Positions 8,696-17,288 of a DNA stretch of 64,000 nt are shown here, piece after piece (the stretch's first letter is position 1; each line of letters opens with the position of its first letter). The stretch covers positions 1 to 64,000 of the forward strand of contig JAFLCC010000015.1 in the NCBI GenBank assembly GCA_017302835.1, in the 5' to 3' direction. The position numbers were made by a program, and so were the translations under genes. A model generated the notes under the pieces. It was given only the letters and a program-made list of their open reading frames with translations. It had not been told where the DNA came from and did no database searches. This stretch comes from Deltaproteobacteria bacterium (GTDB lineage Bacteria; Bdellovibrionota; Bdellovibrionia; Bdellovibrionales; Bdellovibrionaceae).

Positions 8696-8913
8696 AATTT
8701 GTCATAATCCGAATCCAAAGGGTTATCCCATTCTTCGAAGGCCTTTTCACACATTTTTCCAAGAGCGCGTGTCTCAATTCGATGAGAGAAATAGGCTTCA
8801 ATAGCCTTAACAAGGACATCTTTGATAGATGTTTCACTCACTTGAGCCTCTAGCTTCAAAAGCTTCAGCAACATAGGATCACCAAGGTCAGCAGTAATTC
8901 GTGTAGCGCCCAT
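8692..8913 (-). CDS. Antitoxin of the PemK/MazF pair
   Basis: This is a 73-residue acidic-tailed protein. The N-terminal TRITADLGDPMLLKLLKLEA resembles the start of ribbon-helix-helix DNA-binding antitoxins, followed by a helix (SIKDVLVKAIEAYF). The C-terminal FEEWDNPLDSDYDKL is the kind of flexible segment that wraps the toxin. AAGGAGG precedes the ATG closely. Such proteins neutralise the toxin and repress their own promoter. The RHH call is by pattern. The pairing is supported by the 4-base overlap with the toxin. Confidence 0.75.
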   Translation of the reverse strand: MGATRITADLGDPMLLKLLKLEAQVSETSIKDVLVKAIEAYFSHRIETRALGKMCEKAFEEWDNPLDSDYDKL

Positions 8914-9022
8914 ACATCCTCCTTTGACATTTTAGCACAATAACATAAATTAGCAAATATGTTTTTAAGTTCGATGTGATTTAAATCCTCGTTTTGAAAG
9001 TTAAGACTTGGCCTTTGACTAA

Positions 9023-9235
9023 GCTGAAAAGTCCGCGGCTGCCTTCCTCTATGGCATTCTTTGGAATTACAATCGAAAAAATGGGTCGTATTTGGAAGCA
9101 TCCCAAAGCTTAGCGTCTGGTTGGCTTGACTTTGAACATCTTAACAAAATCTGCGATGAATATGAAATTGAAACTGGACCAATCCTTGCCAAAGGAAAGC
9201 TTAAAGAAGTTTTAGGTGATAAAGCTTCAACTTAA
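9023..9235 (+). pseudogene. Open fragment without a start codon
   Basis: An open frame of 71 codons runs from just after a TAA at 9020-9022 to a TAA at 9233-9235, with amino-acid use like a real gene (ending GPILAKGKLKEVLGDKAST). It has no in-frame ATG or ribosome-binding site. It looks like the 3' end of a gene whose 5' part is gone. I do not recognise the family. Confidence 0.35.
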
Positions 9236-9651
9236 TCCTTATTTGTAGAAGGTTTGTAGAAATTTAGGGGTTTGTAGAAGGTTGGATCCGATCTAACACT
9301 TCCGAAAAGGGGCTTCGACTTTATCGGACAATCAGAAATATTTGCACTTTTTCAATAAAATGGCTAGGTCGCCTTGGTTGCTGTTATTTCGCTTTTGTCT
9401 GGTCCCTGAAATTCAGCCTAGGTTAATTTAAATGCATTTTAATCATTGGTTTCTGGAATTCAGAGCGACATGGAAAAAAGTTAGATGCATTAAACAGATT
9501 CTCTTTTTGATACAAACCTAGGCATTAATTCTGCAATCCAATTTATAGAGCCATCAATGGAAGTTAAAGGCTCTTGCTTATAGGATTGTGTTAAATAAAT
9601 TTAGACTACTGTAGGCAAAATTCGGCGCAATTTTATTAAAAAGGAGTCTCT
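9236..9651. other. Gene-free interval with a short repeat
   Basis: No gene was found. TTTGTAGAAGG or close variants occur three times at 9242, 9253 and 9271. A ribosome-binding site AAAAAGGAG lies just before the ATG at 9652. Nothing else was recognised. Confidence 0.5.
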
Positions 9652-11064
9652 ATGCTAGGTCTACTATATTCCATCATCCTTCTGATATTTATCTGCTCTG
9701 CCTCTTTTGGCAACACGGTTTGTAATCTTAAGGTTGCCACGGGAATAGACTCTGATGTTTTTAGAATTTCGATGATCCATGTCTGTGATTTTTTAAAAAA
9801 AGCAGAAAAAAAACGACGAGAAATTTATCCGGACAGTCCTGTCCTATCTGTACTTTCTGGTGGTCCACTTTCTCAACTTAAAAATGAGGGTTATGAGGTT
9901 GTAATGGTTGTTGGACGCTCCGCTGATTTCGCTACCGATGGATCTGAAGATCAACGAAAGCGAGATGCCGAATTAGAAATTTTATCGGCGTTGAAACGTT
10001 TTGACCCAGCTCGCACTGTATTTATTTCCGGAGGTACAGCTTCTGGCGATATCGGACTTTTCCATGAATTGTCAGTAAAAAAGGGATTTCGCGTTGTAGG
10101 CGTTTCGGCCTTGGACGCGGCAAAATATCAACCGGCTTTAATGACCGACTTTTATGTTGAATTTGGAAAAGGATTTGGAACAGAATCTGAGACTGCAATC
10201 AGAAGCTCTACTGCCCTACTCATGTTGGGTGGCGGAAATCAGGCGGCTCGAGAGGCTATTCGAGCAGATTTATACAAAATTCCAGTGTACGTAGTTAACA
10301 ATCCGCTTTTTAACGAAAAAAAAATGAAGAGCGCTGAAGTGACCCATGCACTTTCAGAAAGCAACTCGGCGCGATCGTTTCATAGTGCTGCAGAAGCTGC
10401 AGATGCAATGACTTTAAACCAGGCCAAATCCGTTATTCCGAGTCTTCCTGCCGGTTCTATCGATTTGAACCCTGAGGATTTAAAATCAATCTACAAAGAT
10501 AAATTTTTCCTAGGGTTTAGTACCTGGGCTACAACTGAGGTACCCAAAGAAAGCGAAGAAAAATTTCGTGCGGCTGTAGAGGCTATTTTAAGGAATTTGG
10601 ACCCGAGCAAAATGGTAATATTGACTGCCGGAACTATATACGGGGGTGAAGGTATTGTAGCTGAACTTGCTGCGAAAATAGGATTTGAAGTCATAGGCGC
10701 TCCAGTGAGTGAAAATATCAAACCGGAAATGTTTTCGAAAAACGTGAAAAAATTTGTTCTTACTGGAAGAACTTGGGAAACCAGAAATTCATTCTTTACA
10801 AGTCTTCTCGACGGACTAGTAGTATCTGGAAAATCTATCACTTTGACAGAACACTTGATGAGTTCAAAAAATGCCGGTAAACCTACATTCAACCTTAAGG
10901 GTTTTAACTCTGTTATGGATGGTTTTTCAAATAACCTGAAGACAGGAATAAATTTTTCAATTGATGAAATCGAACGAGTGATTTCGGAAATGGAAAAATA
11001 TAAAGGAGTTACTCTTCGTAGCTCAAAAATTTCTATTATGTGCAGCGAGTTTTATAGAAAATAG
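9652..11064 (+). CDS. Exported protein with two related Rossmann-like halves
   Basis: This is a 470-residue protein. Residues 1-20 (MLGLLYSIILLIFICSASFG) look like a signal peptide. Two parts resemble each other: about 81-195 and 283-395. Each has a beta strand, a DPxxxV turn, then a glycine loop (SGGTASGDIG at 126-135; TAGTIYGGEG at 345-354), a helix ending in GF, and a strand VVGV/VIGA. The first half also has LMLGGG near 190. The layout recalls nucleotide-binding Rossmann folds of the LOG/SLOG type, but the family is not identified. AAAAAGGAG precedes the ATG. It stands alone between eroded regions. An exported nucleotide-binding fold would be unusual. Confidence 0.55.
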   Translation: MLGLLYSIILLIFICSASFGNTVCNLKVATGIDSDVFRISMIHVCDFLKKAEKKRREIYPDSPVLSVLSGGPLSQLKNEGYEVVMVVGRSADFATDGSEDQRKRDAELEILSALKRFDPARTVFISGGTASGDIGLFHELSVKKGFRVVGVSALDAAKYQPALMTDFYVEFGKGFGTESETAIRSSTALLMLGGGNQAAREAIRADLYKIPVYVVNNPLFNEKKMKSAEVTHALSESNSARSFHSAAEAADAMTLNQAKSVIPSLPAGSIDLNPEDLKSIYKDKFFLGFSTWATTEVPKESEEKFRAAVEAILRNLDPSKMVILTAGTIYGGEGIVAELAAKIGFEVIGAPVSENIKPEMFSKNVKKFVLTGRTWETRNSFFTSLLDGLVVSGKSITLTEHLMSSKNAGKPTFNLKGFNSVMDGFSNNLKTGINFSIDEIERVISEMEKYKGVTLRSSKISIMCSEFYRK

Positions 11065-11088
11065 AAAAGTGGAAGTAATAAAGACCTT

Positions 11089-11311
11089 GTGATAGATACC
11101 GCGTACATAACAACGACTCGAGCTTTTAAAATCAATAGTACCGAAAAAAAGCAAGTGACCCTTCAAGCTAGAGTATAGACTAAAGTATAACTTAGCCTTC
11201 ATTTCTCAAAATGGTGGCGGAAATAACTCCGCCGTTCACATTAATTCCCAAAGCGAAAGAATGGCCACAATTTCATACTGGGTGTCTGACCAAATCGAAC
11301 CTACGATTTGA
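11089..11311 (+). pseudogene. Frameshifted coding remnant
   Basis: Two open stretches in different frames follow each other: 11089-11178 (ending STEKKQVTLQARV, TAG) and about 11174-11311 (NGGGNNSAVHINSQSERMAT, TGA). The residues look protein-like, and the second continues where the first ends after a one-base frame change. The combination could be the tail of a pilin-like or surface protein, but this is only an impression. There is no start codon with a ribosome-binding site. Confidence 0.3.
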
Positions 11312-11364
11312 AATTGTCAGTTCAGATCTAAACTTCTACAGATCAGATCAACCTCCTACACCTT

Positions 11365-12330
11365 CTACACCTTATTATTGTTGTTTTGTTCTAGATGAGC
11401 TTCCAATTTATCAAAGGAGCCAGTCCAACCTAGTGTCATCCCAGCTCGAGATTTTTTGAAGATATCAATCTCTTCCACGCTACAATCTTCATAGGGCTCC
11501 CATGCTATTGTCACTCGTGTTTTTTCTGCATCCTCTTCAGCTAGAGTGATTGTTGTGAGCATTGTCTCTGGCCAGGTTGGCGCCAAAGGATGTCGACTGA
11601 CTTTTTCGTTTTCATCGACAAATTGTTGAGTATAAACAATGCGGGTGGGGTGTAACATATCCAAGTATTTAGCCCGACCGAACATGGTGCCGTTGGCCCC
11701 ATCCATACGCCAGAAAGTACTGCCATCAACTCTAATATCTGCTTTTATAAATTTCATCTCTGCGCCTGTTGGCGCAAGCCATTGGGCTATATTCTTTGGG
11801 TCGGTCCACATGCCATAAATTATATCTATAGGAGCATCAAAAGAGCGATTGATAACGAAAATATTTTTATGATCCTTTTCTTCTGCTAAGTATTCGGCAA
11901 GGCGATCCCAAGTAGAGTCTCCACTTACTTTTTTGATGAATTTTTTAGTTTCTGCGGCAACCTCGGCGCTAGCAAATAACATCGTCATTTCAATTTTTGT
12001 TTTACCTTTTATTTCATTAAATAAAGCCGTCACACGAAAAAGGGGCGGTCTGTCATCGCTACCACCATGGTCGTAAACCATTCGTGAATACTTTTCCACC
12101 TCTAAAAATTGGGTTTTGTTTGGATAATCCACTCCGTCTGGCCCATGCATTGTGTAGGCCCAAGTACCACCAGTCTTTACGTCCTTACTATGGCTGGTTA
12201 ATGTAAAGCCTCGAGGCCCCCACCATTGGGCGACTTTCTTTGGATCAACCCATGCCTCCCAAACCATTTTAAGTGGAGCATCATAGATTCGAGTGATATA
12301 GATCTCATTTGGCTTATTTTTTACCGACAT
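11365..12330 (-). CDS. Tandem SRPBCC (AHSA1-like) domain protein
   Basis: This 321-residue protein is made of two copies of the AHSA1/SRPBCC ligand-binding fold. The first (about 8-150) has YDAPLKMVWEAWVDPKKVAQWWGPRGF, and the second (about 155-312) has FDAPIDIIYGMWTDPKNIAQWLAPTG. Both carry the usual xAPxxxVWxxWTDPxxxxxWxxP pattern and a terminal helix. Most family members have one domain, so this is a fusion or duplication. Such proteins bind hydrophobic ligands in the cytoplasm; the ligand is unknown. AAAGG precedes the ATG. No partner gene such as an ArsR regulator, which often accompanies AHSA1 genes, is next to it. Confidence 0.85.
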   Translation of the reverse strand: MSVKNKPNEIYITRIYDAPLKMVWEAWVDPKKVAQWWGPRGFTLTSHSKDVKTGGTWAYTMHGPDGVDYPNKTQFLEVEKYSRMVYDHGGSDDRPPLFRVTALFNEIKGKTKIEMTMLFASAEVAAETKKFIKKVSGDSTWDRLAEYLAEEKDHKNIFVINRSFDAPIDIIYGMWTDPKNIAQWLAPTGAEMKFIKADIRVDGSTFWRMDGANGTMFGRAKYLDMLHPTRIVYTQQFVDENEKVSRHPLAPTWPETMLTTITLAEEDAEKTRVTIAWEPYEDCSVEEIDIFKKSRAGMTLGWTGSFDKLEAHLEQNNNNKV

Positions 12331-12583
12331 TTTCTTTGCCTTTCTTCTAGCTTCTAAAAATTTACTTTAATTAAACGTAAGTTGTCAGTCTTAAAAGATT
12401 CAACTTTGCCATCTTTGAAACGATCTATTTAAAGAGCCTGTCCCCACCGATAAATTTATGGTGCGGTACAAAGGTCTTATTCCTATTTTTTGTCTTTGAC
12501 ACAGCTATATGTCCTGCTGCAATTGGAAGTGAAGTTGTTGGAAGCTTCAGACACTCATCATGAATTCTAGTTAAATTTGGAAA

Positions 12584-13381
12584 TTATTTTTCGTCGGCTT
12601 TATAGTTAGAGCCAATTGCTATAATTAACAACTGACCCTCTTCATCAGAAGAAATTTCATTAACAACATTTAATTCAATAGATGGAGCCATAGGTACGGT
12701 CATAGCCGTATCAACACCTTTTGATTGAATCTGATTTTTTCCCATCAACACAAGTTTATTGGTATTTAAGTTGGTAAAGCCGAAGAAATTAAATTGAATA
12801 TAATCCACACTATTTAAAATAAGCTCATCAGCGCTTACAGTAAGATAGGGAAACTTTATATCATCAAGTTTCCCGCAAAGAACAATAGTCTTGGCCTGAA
12901 TTGTCATCACATCTTTTGTCAATGATTGTGGAATTTTTTGAACCTTTAAGGCTCTTTCTTTGGCAAATTCGTCTGTTAATTTTTCGTCACAACCAACTGC
13001 TACTAATGATTTATCTTCGACGAGATTTGAAATACTCAGTTTTTCAATCTTTGAAGACATCGCGGGTTTAAACTTATCTCCAACTACAGGTTCCGTTCCA
13101 TCTTTGCCAACACCACTTTTAGAGAAAAGTGAAATCCGTATATCTATTTTGGAGTTATCTTTAACAATGACGCCCGAAATTTTGACATTTCCTGGCTGCC
13201 CACCCTGTTCCATAGATTTTTTAAGTAGGTTCAAAGTGTTTTGCAGGTCTTGGTTTTTTTTATTGTCCTCTTGAATTTTTTTATCCAAGTCTTTATTTAT
13301 ATCATCTGGATTTTTTACGGATCAACCGACAAGGCCAACTAGCCCTGCCAATAGAATAGAAATTAAATTTACTTTTTTCAT
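12584..13381 (-). pseudogene. Lipoprotein gene with TGA in place of the lipobox cysteine codon
   Basis: The open frame of 234 codons (12584-13288) continues upstream in the same frame through a TGA at 13322-13324 to an ATG at 13381 preceded by AGGGG. Read through, the product would start MKKVNLISILLAGLVGLVG, then the stop, then SVKNPDDINKDLDKKIQED. This is a textbook lipoprotein signal whose invariant +1 cysteine codon (TGC or TGT) has become TGA. The rest is intact: a coiled-coil-like N-terminal part and a beta-rich domain of unknown function. No internal start with a good ribosome-binding site is evident. The gene may be freshly inactivated, or the base may be a sequencing error. Confidence 0.75.
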
Positions 13382-13563
13382 ACCAAGAACCCCTTTTTTC
13401 AGATTAAGAATTTCTATCATATGGTTTTCTTTTTTTTAATAGAAATAAACCTCTTGTTCTGTATCCATGAAAAAAGAAGTAAACATTTCAAGATTCTTTA
13501 ATTAATTGTGAAAATCAATTGTTTAAGATAAAAATTCAAGCCAATTATAAAAAGGAAAGGATT

Positions 13564-14457
13564 ATGATATCAAACTGTGCTTTTGTTGCGATAGTTTCAG
13601 CGGTGCTTTGTATTTCCCAAACAGTTTTTGCCAATCTTCAGCTATTTGAAACAAATAACCAAGTTTCACAGCATGCGTATGTTGATGGTGAAGTGCTTGA
13701 ATATTTATTTGAGGATACCGAATCAACCTATGATACGGTGAGAGTAAAGGGGTTCGAACAACCAAAAAATCTTATTCTATTTCAAGAATTAAGAATCCCT
13801 TTAAAAATTAATATTTTCAAAACTGAGTCGGGGGTTCTATCACGAAGGTTGCAATTTTACGGAGCTAGCTATCGAAGTGCCGATCCCAAAAATTTTAATG
13901 CCACAGCGCCGGTTGCCTTAGAAAAAATTATTCCAAATTTTCCTGCAAATTTTGGTTACGTATATAAAAATGATCCAGCAGCTATTGGTACAACTGCTGA
14001 AATCTATAAACCCTATATGAAGAATGAGGTGGGTCAATTCGTATACTATAAGGAACTTGATGTGCATACCATACAGGGTGTGATCGATAATATTCCAAGC
14101 ACACTCAAAGTGGGAGAAATATTTCAAAAGCCAGGACAAGAAATTAAATTGCCACAGGGAGTTTTTTATAATGCCGCTACGACAATACTTTATTCAGGTA
14201 TTGAAACCATCGATAATATAAGATGTGGCTACTTTAAAGTTATAACAATGGGAAACAGCTTTCCCTTTGAAGCTGCTGGAAAATTGCAAATTTTATTCAC
14301 GAATTATCAATATGGTTTTTATGTCCCGTTGGAAGGAGCACTCACAGGACTGCTCTATCGGGGTGAATTACAAGAGACTGTCACGGTGCCAGGGAAGTCA
14401 ATCATCCAGAGACAATTTTCAATGAAGTTAATAAATCGAGAGTTAACTAAAAAATAA
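13564..14457 (+). CDS. Exported protein of unknown function
   Basis: This 297-residue protein has a clear signal peptide (MISNCAFVAIVSAVLCISQTVFA, cut before NLQ). The ATG at 13564 is chosen over the in-frame ATG at 13519 because AAAGGAAAGG lies just upstream and the signal peptide then starts normally. The mature part is mixed alpha/beta with many aromatic residues, including GFYVPLEGALTGLLYRGEL near the end. That pattern recalls periplasmic beta-rich domains of the DUF3108 kind. I do not recognise it firmly. It stands alone after the broken lipoprotein gene, which is on the opposite strand. Confidence 0.6.
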   Translation: MISNCAFVAIVSAVLCISQTVFANLQLFETNNQVSQHAYVDGEVLEYLFEDTESTYDTVRVKGFEQPKNLILFQELRIPLKINIFKTESGVLSRRLQFYGASYRSADPKNFNATAPVALEKIIPNFPANFGYVYKNDPAAIGTTAEIYKPYMKNEVGQFVYYKELDVHTIQGVIDNIPSTLKVGEIFQKPGQEIKLPQGVFYNAATTILYSGIETIDNIRCGYFKVITMGNSFPFEAAGKLQILFTNYQYGFYVPLEGALTGLLYRGELQETVTVPGKSIIQRQFSMKLINRELTKK

Positions 14458-14592
14458 ACCAAAATTATCATGTCTTGCAGCTATATTTGAAGTTAGTTTA
14501 GCTACTATTGTGGGTAAAATAAAATAATTTAATTCACATTTGAGCCCATTGTTGTATGTTTAAGAGAGCAAACTTCTTAAGGGAGGGATTGA

Positions 14593-14949
14593 ATGACAGC
14601 ACATAAGGGCAGTTGCCACTGTGGTAACGTTAAATTTGAAGTTGAACTGAATCTCCAGGAAGCAATGGCCTGTAATTGCTCGATCTGCCTTCGCAAGGGG
14701 ACGCTCTTCTCTTTTGTTTCAGCCGACAAATTTAAGCTCAAGTCTGGGAACGAAAATTTAACTGACTATCAATTCGGGAAAAAATCTATTCATCACACCT
14801 TCTGCTCAACTTGTGGAGTGACAGCATTTGTATCTGGAAAAATGCCTGATGGATCTCCCGTCATGGCCATCAATGTGAGATGCCTCGAAGAGGTTGAGAT
14901 TGAAAAATTGGTGATTAAAAACTTTGATGGGAAAGCTATTAACATTTAA
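14593..14949 (+). CDS. GFA/CENP-V family zinc-binding protein
   Basis: This 118-residue protein carries the full cysteine set of the GFA (glutathione-dependent formaldehyde-activating enzyme-like) fold: C8, C10 (CHC), C27, C29, C32 (CNCSIC) and C71, C74 (CSTC). Two zinc ions are normally bound there. HHTFCSTCGVTAF and MAINVRCLE are typical of small bacterial family members, whose substrates are mostly unknown. GGGAGGG precedes the ATG. The short gap to the next gene (14962) suggests that it and the decayed lipoprotein gene once shared a transcript. Confidence 0.85.
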   Translation: MTAHKGSCHCGNVKFEVELNLQEAMACNCSICLRKGTLFSFVSADKFKLKSGNENLTDYQFGKKSIHHTFCSTCGVTAFVSGKMPDGSPVMAINVRCLEEVEIEKLVIKNFDGKAINI

Positions 14950-14961
14950 ACGGAGTTTAAA

Positions 14962-15508
14962 ATGAGTTCCGTGGTATTTATAGTTATCATTATTGGTTTC
15001 GTCATCAGTTCAATTTTTAATGGTTGTTCATCTAAAAAAGATACTTCTGAAAATCAGACTCCAAATGCTGGTTTGGCTTGTCAATCTTCCCCCGTCGCCA
15101 AGGGAACTCGACAGTTTGGCATGGATATCTTAGATCAGGAGTGATATTGAAGCCGCTGGCTCGGGAACAACTTCAGGAGCCTTCTCTGATCCTTACAATG
15201 CCTTTGCAGCTTTGAATGCTTTGGCTGTATCAGATGGAATCAAGGTCACTTTATGAATACATCCCGTTGATGTTCCTGGAAAAAAACTGCCATTGGATCT
15301 AGCCAACACTAGATTTAACAGCGCCACCTTGCAGACTCGAGCCAAGGCAATGATCGATTACGTTTTTTCGCGCATTAATCCTGCAAATGTCACTCATCTA
15401 GTGATGGGGAATGAGATAGTTGAATTTACATCTGTTCCTATTCATATCGAGGAAGTTGGCTACAGTTCTTCAACAACAAATGCAGGAACTGAAGATCTAC
15501 AGACCTAA
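14962..15508 (+). pseudogene. Decayed lipoprotein gene, possibly glycosidase-like
   Basis: The first 60 codons encode a lipoprotein start (lipobox FNGC, then SSKKDTSE) and end at TGA 15142-15144. The protein continues in the next frame from about 15143 (DIEAAGSGTTSGAFSDPYNA), meets an in-frame TGA at 15254-15256, and goes on in that frame to 15508 (THLVMGNEIVEF, then SSSTTNAG). One base insertion near 15140 and one nonsense change thus break the gene. The pattern IHPVDVPGKK followed by MGNE recalls the glycoside-hydrolase-like TIM barrels of related bacteria, but this is tentative. The 3' end also looks truncated. Confidence 0.65.
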
Positions 15509-15614
15509 TCCCGAATTTGTGAGAAGTCTTTTTAGTTTACTTCAATCAAACAGGCCCTAAGTCATGTTGAGCTTTGCTTTATTTTTGTCGATCTGACCTT
15601 CTGGGAGCATTTGT

Positions 15615-17147
15615 ATGCGAAAAGAATTTAGATCTATCCTTGTTGTTTTTCTTTTTCTATTTTCAGCAGTCACTTATTTCTTTCCATTGGCTTTGTGGTC
15701 TCTGGTTTTCTTTGGTCCCTTACTGGCAATTGGATTAAATGATTACTTTCAAACTAAACATACCGTAAGACGTAATTTTCCACTTTTTGGACACTTTCGC
15801 TATATTTTTGAGTCTATTCGGCCAGAGATTAATCAATATTTTGTTGAATCAAATACGGATGGAATGCCCTTCAGTCGCGAGTTAAGATCTGTCGTGTATC
15901 AACGAGCCAAAGGTGAGGTCGATACCCTGCCCTTCGGCACTCAAAAAGACGTCTACCAAGATGGTTATGAATGGGTAAATCATTCGCTACACCCCATTTC
16001 GGTTCCAAGCTCAACCCTTAGGGTTACTATTGGAGGACCCGATTGTCTTCAGCCTTATTCTGCAAGTTTATTTAATATCTCTGCCATGAGTTTCGGCGCC
16101 TTAAGCCAAAATGCAATCCTTGCATTAAGTTCTGGAGCCAAACAAGGTAACTTCTATCACAACACTGGCGAAGGTAGCGTCAGCCCCCATCACCTAGAGG
16201 GCGGAGGCGATCTTGTTTATCAAATTGGGACTGGTTACTTTGGTTGTCGCACTGCTGAGGGAAACTTTTCCCCTGAGAAATTTAAGAAAGTAGCTGCTAA
16301 TAACCAAATAAAAATGATCGAAATTAAATTATCACAAGGAGCCAAGCCTGGGCATGGAGGAATCCTTCCTGCAAAAAAACTCTCCCCAGAGATCGCGGCC
16401 ATTCGTGACGTTCCTATGGGTAAGGACGTTCTTTCTCCGCCGGCACATTCTGCTTTCAAAACCGCTCAGGAGCTCTGTTATTTTATTCAAGAACTAAGGG
16501 TTCTTAGTAAGGGAAAACCCATTGGATTTAAATTATGTGTCGGCGTTCAATCTGAGTTTATAGAAATATGTAAAGCTATGATAGATACCCAGATTACTCC
16601 TGACTTTATCACCGTCGATGGTGCTGAAGGTGGAACAGGTGCGGCACCGCCTGAGTTTTCAAATAGTGTGGGAACCCCTCTTCGCGATGGATTAATTTTT
16701 GTTCGCAATTCCTTGGTGGGATTCGGCCTTAAGGATAGAATTAAAATTATTGCCAGCGGTAAAGTCATCACCGCTTTTGATGTGATTAGAAACCTAGCTT
16801 TAGGAGCTGATCTTTGCAATTCGGCAAGGGGAATGATGTTAGCCCTAGGTTGCATTCAGGCCCTTCGCTGCAATACGAATAAATGTCCCGTAGGAATTGC
16901 GACACAAGATCCAGAGCTCATGCATGGACTTAATGTTCCTGACAAAGCCAAGAGAGTAGCCCACTTTCACCATGAAACGTTGCAAGCCGTTGCTGAAATG
17001 ATGGGAGCCATGGGTATTGATTCCACGATGAAAATCAAGCCTCAATTAATTCAAAAGCGAACAGCAAATGGAATTCAACAGTATTCAGACATTTATCGAT
17101 TCGCTGTAAAAAATGAATACCTAGAAACCTCACAGAAAGTAGCTTGA
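15615..17147 (+). CDS. FMN-binding glutamate-synthase-related protein, membrane-anchored
   Basis: This 510-residue protein has two hydrophobic segments at the N-terminus (about 8-45), then a domain like the FMN/Fe-S synthase region of GltB. Visible motifs are SFGALSQNAI, NTGEGSVSPHH, KPGHGGILPAKK, TVDGAEGGTGAAPPEF and the cysteine cluster CIQALRCNTNKCPVGIAT that normally ligates the iron-sulfur centre. The N-terminal amidotransferase of GltB is absent. This stand-alone type is common and its reaction is not settled. It is often listed as an FMN-binding glutamate synthase family protein. It stands alone here with no gltD partner nearby. Confidence 0.85.
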   Translation: MRKEFRSILVVFLFLFSAVTYFFPLALWSLVFFGPLLAIGLNDYFQTKHTVRRNFPLFGHFRYIFESIRPEINQYFVESNTDGMPFSRELRSVVYQRAKGEVDTLPFGTQKDVYQDGYEWVNHSLHPISVPSSTLRVTIGGPDCLQPYSASLFNISAMSFGALSQNAILALSSGAKQGNFYHNTGEGSVSPHHLEGGGDLVYQIGTGYFGCRTAEGNFSPEKFKKVAANNQIKMIEIKLSQGAKPGHGGILPAKKLSPEIAAIRDVPMGKDVLSPPAHSAFKTAQELCYFIQELRVLSKGKPIGFKLCVGVQSEFIEICKAMIDTQITPDFITVDGAEGGTGAAPPEFSNSVGTPLRDGLIFVRNSLVGFGLKDRIKIIASGKVITAFDVIRNLALGADLCNSARGMMLALGCIQALRCNTNKCPVGIATQDPELMHGLNVPDKAKRVAHFHHETLQAVAEMMGAMGIDSTMKIKPQLIQKRTANGIQQYSDIYRFAVKNEYLETSQKVA

Positions 17148-17288
17148 GTAGAATTAGCTAACTAACCATCATATCTAATTTGTTTGTGCGTAAAACATTT
17201 GGATTACTTTCTTTTAAATTTCAAAAAAAGATGTTAATAAAAAACACTAGTGAATATTAAAATCAAGTTCTGAAAGGAACTAGGTGCG

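Noticed and set aside
8929-8956. Promoter TTGCTA / TAAAAT with 16-base spacing before the antitoxin
   Set aside because: Transcription would begin inside the ribosome-binding site, so it was not listed as supported.
8865-9101. Minus-strand 78-codon frame upstream of the antitoxin
   Set aside because: It overlaps the antitoxin start and lacks a ribosome-binding site.
11211-11459. Plus-strand 82-codon frame overlapping the SRPBCC gene end
   Set aside because: Overlaps a well-supported gene, has no motif; only its first part coincides with the remnant noted separately.
13322-13324. TGA as a selenocysteine codon at the lipobox position
   Set aside because: No hairpin of the SECIS type is seen just after the TGA, and selenocysteine at a lipidated position is not known. 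A nonsense change is simpler.
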